Shown one piece after another: positions 14,157 through 19,795 of a stretch of DNA of 21,492 nucleotides. The first letter of the stretch is position 1, and each line of letters starts with the position of its first letter. The translations under genes and the position numbers were made by a program. The stretch comes from Microcaldota archaeon (GTDB lineage: Archaea; Micrarchaeota; Micrarchaeia; Norongarragalinales; Norongarragalinaceae): NCBI GenBank assembly GCA_016214445.1, contig JACROM010000108.1, forward strand, positions 1 to 21,492, read 5' to 3'. The notes beneath the pieces are model-generated. The model searched no databases, was not told where the DNA came from, and worked only from the letters and a program-made list of their open reading frames with translations.

Positions 14157-15665
14157 ATGACGAAGTGGCTTATTGTCGAGGACATCCAAGGCTTCCCGCT
14201 CAGCCCCTGCGATGCCGTCTACAACAACGCTTCCATTCTTTTGACTGGTTTGCTTGGCGTTCCCATGCACGGCTTTGCTTTCCACTACCGGGAATATGCC
14301 GTTGAGTTTTTGGTGCAGGATTCAGGCCGCGACAAATGGGGTGAGGCGATACTTGAAAAGCTCGAGGACAAAAAGTTCACGGACGGCGTTTTTTCAAAAG
14401 GTTTGGCGGCTTCCGAAGCGCTTGTAAACGTTGCAAAAACAATCCACGATTCCAAAAACTCATCAGGCGCGTCCCTTGCGAAATTGTTTGAGAACTATTG
14501 CGAATTGGGCGGCAAAAGCATGGGCTACGGCTACCTCGGGAACCTGCTGGACTATTCTTCCGATGTGGTGGACAACGTGCTTTTGGAAGAGCTGGAGAAA
14601 CGGGTTCGGAGGAAAGTGCAGGATCAAAAAGTTGCTGCTGATGTTCTGATCGCCCTGACTTCGCTTGACGAGGAGACTTTCCCTGGAAAAGAGCATCTTG
14701 AGTTTTTGAAGCTGGCGGAAAAAGTAATGCGGGACAAGAAAGCGCTTTCGGCGATGCTTTCCCAGCCTGTCGATGAACTTCCGGTACTATTCGAGAAGGA
14801 TTTTCCGAATCTTGCCGAAGCGGTGCTTGAGCACCAAAAAGCATGGGAGTGGCTTTCCTTCTTGTATGTCGGCCCGGCCAAGTGGGATTTGCCGTATTTT
14901 TACAAGCTGCTAAAGGACGCCGTGAAAAACCCGGATGCTGTCAGGAAGGAGCTTTCCGGTCTTCAAAAACGGCAGGCGAAGGTTCACTCCGCACGCGAAA
15001 AGGCCGCCCGTTTGGTCGAGGATGACGCTTTGTTTTACGCCGCCCGGAGGCTTGCGCACCTGAAAGCGATGCGGAAGGACCTGCAAGTCCAGTCGTTTTA
15101 CTACTTGAATTCGTTCTACAAGAATATTGCCCGTGATTTCGGCTTGTCCCCGACCCAAGCGAGGTTCCACACTTCCGGAGAGCTTGCCGCAATCCTGGAA
15201 GGCAAGGCGGAACCGAACATAACGGAGGCAAACGCACGTTTCAAGGAAGGCTTTTGGTGGTGTGTCGATGGAAAAGCAGGCGTCCTTTCGGGCGCCAAGG
15301 CTGCTGACGCCGCGTCAAAGGTGCGCCGCCCGTTGTATGAAGCGTCGGACGTGCTGAAAGGCTCGTGCGCCTGCCCTGGGAAAGCGAGCGGAATAGTGAG
15401 GATAATCAACAAGGCCGAGGAAGCGGACAAGCTCAAGCAAGGCGAAATCCTAGTTTCTTATGCGACCAACCCAGAGCTTGTAGCTGCGATGAGGCGGGCG
15501 GGAGCAATAGTAACAGACGCCGGCGGCCTCACGTGCCATGCGGCGATTGTCTCGAGGGAGCTCAACATTCCCTGTGTTATAGGAACAAAGCATGCGACAA
15601 AGACGCTGAAGGATGGGGATTTGGTGGAGGTTGATGCCACTAATGGTGTTGTTCGCAAGGTCTAG
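14157..15665 (+). CDS. PEP-utilising-enzyme mobile (phosphohistidine swivel) domain protein
   Basis: 502 residues. The last 100 residues (about 403-502) form the swivelling phosphohistidine domain of PEP synthase/PPDK-type enzymes: CPGKASGIVRII, then GEILVSYATNPELVAAMRRA and GGLTCHAAIVSRE with the phospho-acceptor His461, ending in GDLVEVDATNGVVRKV. The first 400 residues are helical and I do not recognise them; a conserved-looking stretch is WEWLSFLYVGPAKWDLPYF (about 236-254). There is no ATP-grasp nucleotide-binding domain and no PEP-binding TIM barrel, so phosphate must come from a partner protein or the domain has another role. The ATG at 14157 lies 6 nt after the asparaginase-like gene. 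Confidence 0.85.
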   Translation: MTKWLIVEDIQGFPLSPCDAVYNNASILLTGLLGVPMHGFAFHYREYAVEFLVQDSGRDKWGEAILEKLEDKKFTDGVFSKGLAASEALVNVAKTIHDSKNSSGASLAKLFENYCELGGKSMGYGYLGNLLDYSSDVVDNVLLEELEKRVRRKVQDQKVAADVLIALTSLDEETFPGKEHLEFLKLAEKVMRDKKALSAMLSQPVDELPVLFEKDFPNLAEAVLEHQKAWEWLSFLYVGPAKWDLPYFYKLLKDAVKNPDAVRKELSGLQKRQAKVHSAREKAARLVEDDALFYAARRLAHLKAMRKDLQVQSFYYLNSFYKNIARDFGLSPTQARFHTSGELAAILEGKAEPNITEANARFKEGFWWCVDGKAGVLSGAKAADAASKVRRPLYEASDVLKGSCACPGKASGIVRIINKAEEADKLKQGEILVSYATNPELVAAMRRAGAIVTDAGGLTCHAAIVSRELNIPCVIGTKHATKTLKDGDLVEVDATNGVVRKV

Positions 15666-15689
15666 TTTGGTTCCAGCCCAACCGTTAAG

Positions 15690-15698
15690 TTTAAGTAA
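15690..15698 (+). promoter_or_regulatory. TATA-like box and possible operator for the MNT-HEPN operon
   Basis: TTTAAGTAA lies about 24-32 nt before the ATG at 15722, fitting a leaderless transcript. It overlaps an imperfect inverted repeat: AAGTAAAC (15693-15700), a 4-nt spacer, then GTTACTT (15705-15711), equal except for one extra A. Binding of the winged-helix antitoxin here would block the promoter; that is inference. Confidence 0.5.
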
Positions 15699-15721
15699 AC
15701 AAACGTTACTTTTAATATAAC

Positions 15722-16312
15722 ATGTTGGAGAAGTTGCTGCGTTCAAAAGCCGGGACAAAAATCCTGGGTACCGTCCTGTTCAGAGAAGGCCTCCATTTGC
15801 GTGAGATTTCGAGGAGGGCAGGAGTTTCCCCGCCGGAAGCAAAGCGCGAGCTGGACAGGCTCCTGTCCCTCGGTATCTTGAAAAAGGAGGATAAGGGAAA
15901 CATGGTTCTCTTTTACCCTGACCGGAGGTGCCCTTTCCTGAAGGAGTTGGCCGGGCTTTATCTCAAGACCGATGGCGTGTTCAGACAGCTTGCAGTGGCG
16001 CTTTCCTCATTGGAGGGAGTCGAGTATGCCTTCATATATGGCAGCTTTGCAAGCGGCGAATACGCTGAAAAGAGCGACGTGGACGTTTTGGTTGTAGGAA
16101 CTGCGGGCGATGACGAGTTGTCGCGGGCGTTTCTGGGAGTTCAGCGAAAGACCGGCCGCGAGATAAACTATATTTCGTGGAGTGAAAAAGACCTTAAAAA
16201 CAAGCTGGCTGAAAACCGGGGGTTCGTTAAAAGCGTCGTTCGAGGAAAGAGGATTTGGCTTTGCGGTGATGAGCATGAATTTGTCGGAATTGTTGGGAAA
16301 AAGCCTGGTTAA
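15722..16312 (+). CDS. Winged-helix MNT nucleotidyltransferase antitoxin
   Basis: 196 residues with two parts. Residues 1-66 are a winged helix: helix-turn-helix LHLREISRRAGVSPPEAKRE, then a wing ending in NMVLFYPD. From about 98 onward is a minimal nucleotidyltransferase with GSFASGEYAEKSDVDV, the GS-x10-DxD motif (G107-S108, D119, D121). In MNT-HEPN systems the MNT protein neutralises the HEPN toxin, in studied cases by adding AMP to it. The N-terminal DNA-binding domain implies self-repression at the inverted repeat in its own promoter. It overlaps the HEPN gene by 38 nt, the usual tight coupling. Confidence 0.9.
   Translation: MLEKLLRSKAGTKILGTVLFREGLHLREISRRAGVSPPEAKRELDRLLSLGILKKEDKGNMVLFYPDRRCPFLKELAGLYLKTDGVFRQLAVALSSLEGVEYAFIYGSFASGEYAEKSDVDVLVVGTAGDDELSRAFLGVQRKTGREINYISWSEKDLKNKLAENRGFVKSVVRGKRIWLCGDEHEFVGIVGKKPG
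16265..16270 (+). promoter_or_regulatory. Ribosome binding site deciding the HEPN start
   Basis: GGTGAT, a perfect match to the 16S tail complement, ends 4 nt before the ATG at 16275. This favours 16275 over the ATG at 16269, which lies within it, and over the much longer frame from 16182. Confidence 0.7.
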
Positions 16313-16706
16313 GAAAATTGAGCCGGACGAAAAAACAGCTTCCGGGTTGTTGTGTAAGGCGGAGGAAGACGTTGCGGCTGCAGAAGACAACTATAAACTC
16401 GGCCGGTTGGACTGGGCTCTTGCTATAGCTTACAATGCGATGCTTTCTGCCGGCCGCGCCTTGATGGCTTGGAAAGGCTACCGTGCCGCTTCTGAAGCCC
16501 ACCATCTGGCGGTAGTGCAATTCTGCGCTGCGATGATGCCCGCTGACACATGTGACCTGGTAACGTCTTTCAACAGGTACCGCGTAAGGAGGCACGATGT
16601 CGTGTACGGCGAAGGGGACTCCGTTGGGGAAGCCGAAGCAAAGAGAGCCATATCCAGGGCGAAAGAATTCATCTCCAAAATAAGGGAAAAATGCAGGAAG
16701 TCTTAG
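16275..16706 (+). CDS. HEPN-domain toxin
   Basis: 143 residues, all helical, with the HEPN RNase motif R-x5-H at R101-H107 within RYRVRRHDVVY and the trailing Tyr typical of MNT-HEPN pairs. An earlier helix (LDWALAIAYNAMLSAGRALM) matches the ligand- or dimer-forming helix of the family. It is expected to act as an RNase that arrests growth until modified or bound by the upstream MNT antitoxin. The start is chosen by the GGTGAT ribosome binding site at 16265. The 38-nt overlap with the antitoxin gene keeps the pair stoichiometric. Confidence 0.88.
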   Translation: MNLSELLGKSLVKKIEPDEKTASGLLCKAEEDVAAAEDNYKLGRLDWALAIAYNAMLSAGRALMAWKGYRAASEAHHLAVVQFCAAMMPADTCDLVTSFNRYRVRRHDVVYGEGDSVGEAEAKRAISRAKEFISKIREKCRKS

Positions 16707-16713
16707 TGCGCTT

Positions 16714-16835
16714 TCAGAGTAAGTTCTCCAGCTTTGCCGCGAGGTCGTTTGCTGTGCCTGGCCCAGTTCTGATGACGGGTGTTCGTCAAGTTGAGGTTGT
16801 GTTTTTCAAAACCACCGGTAATAAACAATTTGTTT
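16714..16835 (-). pseudogene. Possible frameshifted remnant of an unrecognised gene
   Basis: This lies in the otherwise gene-free gap between the converging HEPN gene and the minus-strand gene ending at 16905. On the minus strand, one frame reads FITGGFEKHNLNLT and, after a shift near 16788, another reads RTPVIRTGPGTANDLAAK and then LENLL before TGA (16716-16714). Both halves look protein-like while neither frame is open alone, as expected for a decayed gene end. I do not recognise the family and the reading is tentative. The rest of the gap holds the palindrome at 16819-16839 and two direct repeats. Confidence 0.25.
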
Positions 16836-16839
16836 ATTA
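16819..16839. repeat. Perfect 21-nt palindrome
   Basis: Arms TAATAAACAA and TTGTTTATTA around a single central T. Copies of GTTGTGTTTTT lie on each side at 16796-16806 and 16846-16856, exactly 50 nt apart. It could be a bidirectional terminator hairpin between convergent genes, an operator, or the core of a small element. Confidence 0.75.
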
Positions 16840-16904
16840 TGCGCAGTTGTGTTTTTGCCCGCCGCGTTTTGACTCTTGGATTTAGCTCACGGCAGCCGGC
16901 TTTC

Positions 16905-17405
16905 TCACGGAAACCGCCGCGTCCCCGTGCCGCCAGTTTTCGCCTTCTTCAGCGATTCCGCCCACTTGGTCGGGAATGAAACAACGAGTTCAACGTATGG
17001 GACCATGTTTTCGGAAACAGTTGTGCCGAACTCCGTTTCGAGTGCCTTAACGTCAAGGTTTGCACCCGAACGCTTCACTCTGTCAAGGAGCGACAGTAGT
17101 GCAGAAGCAATGGCTTCCCTCGCGTCGTATTCGGTCCTTTCGTCTATTGTGTGTTTTACCTTCCGTTGCCTGAGTTTTTCTTCCAGCTCTTCAATATCCC
17201 TGATCTTTCCGCGTATTGCGTCGCCTATGACCGTGAACAGGGAACTTTGGTTTCCGTAATGCGATAACCGTGCTTTCCAAACGTTGAGGGCAAAGGCCTT
17301 ATGTTCTTCGGAGAGAGGTTCGTCCGCTTTTGTTTCCCGTATTTTTTCTTTAACCCTTTTTTTCATGAGCGTGTAGACTTTTTTCATCGGAAGTTCGAAC
17401 ACCAT
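16905..17405 (-). CDS. Unrecognised helical protein, possibly truncated at the N-terminus
   Basis: 166 residues from the ATG at 17405, strongly helical and Lys/Glu-rich: a basic N-terminus (MKKVYTLMKKRVKEKIRE), a central coiled-coil-like stretch (IRDIEELEEKLRQRK) and a C-terminal part with VPYVELVVSFPTKWAESLKK. No known motif. An in-frame ATG at 17387 is an alternative. Upstream in the same frame, codons back to a GTG at 17534 are open except for one TAG at 17483-17481, and the encoded residues (such as ALRKHLKNHYG and FEEYGLKPN) look coding, so the true gene may have been longer. Its neighbour at 17524-18111 is also unrecognised. Probably accessory. Confidence 0.6.
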   Translation of the reverse strand: MVFELPMKKVYTLMKKRVKEKIRETKADEPLSEEHKAFALNVWKARLSHYGNQSSLFTVIGDAIRGKIRDIEELEEKLRQRKVKHTIDERTEYDAREAIASALLSLLDRVKRSGANLDVKALETEFGTTVSENMVPYVELVVSFPTKWAESLKKAKTGGTGTRRFP

Positions 17406-17523
17406 GCGGGTGCGGCCGGTCTTGGCTGCGCTGCACGTATTCGGCTTCAGCCCGTATTCCTCGAAGGTATCAACATGCGACTATCCGTAATGATTTTTCA
17501 GGTGCTTCCTCAGCGCTCCATTT

Positions 17524-18111
17524 TTACCTTTCACTATGTTTTTTGAGCAGCACTGTCGGCGCGGTTACCCGCATTTCAGCAATGATATGGTTCTCCTTGG
17601 TGATGTGAATCCTGAAGCCGGTTCGTAGATCGAACGGGTTAAATTGAATCCCTTTTTCACGCGCTTTGCTGCCTAAGCGCTCCGCGAACCCAATCAACGG
17701 AGGTGTCGTCAACTCCGCCAAATCCATTTGCATTTCGCCGACAATCGGCTGCGAGCGTTTTTCTGCGTCATTTTCGGCAGTGGGAGCGATGCCGCTTTTC
17801 TTATCTTGCCCGGCATGGAGCCCTGCCAGAAAGGTATCCTTTTCCGGTTGGTTTGCGGAGAACAAGTCCTCGCGTTGCCACTTTTCGATTGCATCGCCGT
17901 AGACGCTTCTCCTCGCAGCCCATCGTTGCCTAGCCTTCGCGCTTTTTTCGTCCCTGCAGTTGCTTAGTCTTACCTCCGCTTCCCTGCGTAATTCCATAAA
18001 GAGGTTCGGCAGGTGCCGGTTGAATACTAGCGTCGTCGTTTTGCCGTCTTTGAACTGCCCTTTGAACTCCCAGCCGTGCAGCTTGTACAGGTCTTCCTTG
18101 AGGGTTTCCAT
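17524..18111 (-). CDS. Unrecognised protein
   Basis: 195 residues. The N-terminal part (METLKEDLYKLHGWEFKG, then TTTLVFNRHLPNLFMELRRE) looks alpha/beta. The middle is a basic helix region (KARQRWAARRS) followed by a polar, low-order stretch (about 85-120). The C-terminus ends with strands FRIHITKENHIIAEMRV and a basic tail. I recognise no domain. The ATG at 18111 is preceded by a TATA-like element about 24-36 nt upstream and is divergent from guaB. It is probably co-transcribed with the gene ending at 16905. An accessory or lineage-specific gene is the most that can be said. Confidence 0.6.
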   Translation of the reverse strand: METLKEDLYKLHGWEFKGQFKDGKTTTLVFNRHLPNLFMELRREAEVRLSNCRDEKSAKARQRWAARRSVYGDAIEKWQREDLFSANQPEKDTFLAGLHAGQDKKSGIAPTAENDAEKRSQPIVGEMQMDLAELTTPPLIGFAERLGSKAREKGIQFNPFDLRTGFRIHITKENHIIAEMRVTAPTVLLKKHSER

Positions 18112-18134
18112 GCGCTAACCATTATGTTTCCCAA

Positions 18135-18147
18135 GGTTTTTTAAGCC
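18135..18147 (-). promoter_or_regulatory. TATA-like box for the unrecognised minus-strand pair
   Basis: On the minus strand GGCTTAAAAAACC is centred 30 nt before the ATG at 18111, fitting a near-leaderless transcript. It shares the 111-nt divergent gap with the guaB promoter. Confidence 0.5.
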
Positions 18148-18155
18148 CAAAAACA

Positions 18156-18166
18156 AAATATAAAAG
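18156..18166 (+). promoter_or_regulatory. TATA box for guaB-guaA
   Basis: AAATATAAAAG is centred about 62 nt before the guaB ATG. Transcription would begin near 18187, leaving a leader of about 35 nt that contains the ribosome binding site GGGTGA at 18212-18217. Confidence 0.55.
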
Positions 18167-18222
18167 AAAGCAAAACGCTTTTTCTCCTTCTTTGAGGGTT
18201 TTTTCCAAATAGGGTGAAACAT

Positions 18223-19719
18223 ATGAAATTCGAGGAAAAACTCTACAAAACAAAGAAAGCAGTGACTTTCGACGATGTGCTGATACAGCCGGCTTACTCG
18301 GAAGTATCAATAGCCGACGTGGATGTCTCGACCAACGTAACCAGGAACATCCGCATCGAGGTGCCCGTAGTGTCTTCTCCCATGGATACTGTTACCGAGG
18401 CGTCGATGGCGAAGGCCATGGCTTTGCGCGGCGGAGTAGGGGTAATACACTACAACTGCAGCGTGGAAGACCAAAAGAAACATGTAGCAGCAGTGAAAAA
18501 GGAAAACCTTCTTGTAGGCGCCGCAGCGGGACCGCACGACGACGAACGTGTTAAAGTGTTGATGGACGAGGAAGTGGACTTCATAGTCATAGACACCGCT
18601 CACGGCCACAGGAAAAGCGTGATAGACGCAATCAAGCGGTACAAGAAAGAAGGGGCCGAGATTATAGGCGGAAACATCGTTTCCGCAAAAGCAGCGGAGG
18701 ACCTCATAAGCGCAGGAGCGGACGGCTTGCGCGTCGGTGTCGGGCCGGGCAGTATATGTTTAGGCGCGGGCGCGCTAGTTTTAATGGGAGATTACTCCGT
18801 CAAACCAATCCAAGAGGTCAAGCCCGGAGACTATGTGATAACGCACAAGGGAAGGGCGAGAAAAGTGACCAAAGTTTACGAGCGGGAATACGAAGGAGAG
18901 GTGATACAGGTAAAAGCAGAAGGCAATGCCCGCTATGTTTCTGCCACGCCGAACCATCCCTTTTCCGTTTTTCAAAATCAAGGTTTGCATTGGCTCCCTG
19001 CGGGAAAGCTTTCAGCTAAAAGCGTGCTCGTTTCACTTTCTGAAGAGAAAATCAATGAGCCGGTATATTTGAATGTGGAGGATATTGGAACTCTTTACAA
19101 GAAAACGACGGTATATAACCTCGAGGTCGAAGAGGACGAAAGTTACGTTGCCGACCGCGTTGCCGTCCACAACTGCACCACCCGCGTCATAACCGGCATT
19201 GGCGTCCCCCAACTTACTGCGGTGAGCGAGGTTGCTGATTACGCTTCAAAATACAAGGTGCCGGTGATTGCGGACGGCGGAATAAAGTATTCTGGAGATT
19301 TGGCCAAGGCAATCGCGGCAGGAGCGGATTGCGGGATGCTCGGAAACGCGTTGGCTGGAACAGACGAGGCACCTGGCGAAATAGTCAAGTCCGAAGATAA
19401 GATGTTCAAGCGCTACCGCGGAATGGGTTCTGTTGATTCGCTCAAGGCAAATTACGCGCACAGGTACGACGCGTTCAAGAAATCACTTGTTCCGGAAGGA
19501 GTTTCGGGCTTGATCAAGTACAAGGGAAGCGTGGACGACGTTATAACGCAGTTCGAGGGAGGACTGAAGAAGGCGATGGTTTACGTAGGAGCCAAAAACA
19601 TCGAAGAGTTCAAGAAAAAGGCGTTCTTCGTCCGCATAACGCAGACCGGGTTGAAGGAAAGCCACCCGCACTCGCTGCTTGAGATGGAGGACGCGGTCAA
19701 CTATTCGAGGGAAGAGTAG
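18223..19719 (+). CDS. guaB: IMP dehydrogenase without CBS domains, interrupted by a mini-intein
   Basis: 498 residues before splicing, about 359 after. It oxidises IMP to XMP with NAD+, the first step to GMP. Visible IMPDH features: [13 protein letters not shown] at the N-terminus, DTAHGH, GPGSI joined by splicing to the catalytic CTTR loop (Cys318), [28 protein letters not shown], a flap with RY, VPEGVSG and the C-terminal [11 protein letters not shown]. The last two favour IMPDH over GMP reductase. The CBS pair normally inserted after the first barrel strands is absent: [13 protein letters not shown] runs directly into LLVGAAAG (near 18500). The ATG at 18223 is chosen over the GTG at 18214 because GGTGA precedes it at 5-6 nt spacing. 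guaA follows 76 nt later. Confidence 0.94.
   Translation: MKFEEKLYKTKKAVTFDDVLIQPAYSEVSIADVDVSTNVTRNIRIEVPVVSSPMDTVTEASMAKAMALRGGVGVIHYNCSVEDQKKHVAAVKKENLLVGAAAGPHDDERVKVLMDEEVDFIVIDTAHGHRKSVIDAIKRYKKEGAEIIGGNIVSAKAAEDLISAGADGLRVGVGPGSICLGAGALVLMGDYSVKPIQEVKPGDYVITHKGRARKVTKVYEREYEGEVIQVKAEGNARYVSATPNHPFSVFQNQGLHWLPAGKLSAKSVLVSLSEEKINEPVYLNVEDIGTLYKKTTVYNLEVEEDESYVADRVAVHNCTTRVITGIGVPQLTAVSEVADYASKYKVPVIADGGIKYSGDLAKAIAAGADCGMLGNALAGTDEAPGEIVKSEDKMFKRYRGMGSVDSLKANYAHRYDAFKKSLVPEGVSGLIKYKGSVDDVITQFEGGLKKAMVYVGAKNIEEFKKKAFFVRITQTGLKESHPHSLLEMEDAVNYSREE
18757..19173 (+). other. Mini-intein in GuaB at the catalytic-cysteine loop
   Basis: 139 residues, from Cys179 ([12 protein letters not shown], splicing block A) to Asn317 (AVHN, block G), followed by extein Cys318. 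Block B is SATPNHPF with the TxxH motif (Thr64, His67 of the intein) and block F is [14 protein letters not shown]. There is no homing endonuclease region, so this is a minimal, splicing-only intein. The ligated product reads GPGSI-CTTR, the intact IMPDH loop, with the +1 splicing nucleophile doubling as the catalytic Cys. All residues known to be needed for protein splicing (Cys1, TxxH, HN, +1 Cys) are present, so it is predicted to be active. Confidence 0.95.
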
Positions 19720-19788
19720 ATGATGGCGTTGTTCGGTTCCGGCGTTCCGGGTTGCCTTTGCGTCAACGCGTTCAAAGCGAATTGGTGA
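19720..19788 (+). other. 22-codon reading frame filling the guaB-guaA gap
   Basis: Directly after the guaB TAG there is ATG ATG and 20 more sense codons (product starts MMALFGSGVPG), ending in a TGA that lies inside the guaA ribosome binding site GGTGA. The arrangement would couple translation of the two genes. It has no ribosome binding site of its own beyond the guaB end, and the length could arise by chance. Confidence 0.25.
19784..19788 (+). promoter_or_regulatory. Ribosome binding site of guaA
   Basis: GGTGA, 7 nt before the ATG at 19796, matching the archaeal 16S tail. Confidence 0.7.
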
Positions 19789-19795
19789 ATCAAGA

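Noticed and set aside
16691..16885. 64-residue plus-strand frame after the HEPN gene
   Set aside because: Phe/Val-rich with no motif, overlapping the HEPN end and the palindrome region, and no ribosome binding site or promoter.
18223..19719. GuaB as a GMP reductase because it lacks CBS domains
   Set aside because: The C-terminal TGLKESHPH, the RY flap and the neighbouring guaA fit IMP dehydrogenase; GMP reductase ends differently.
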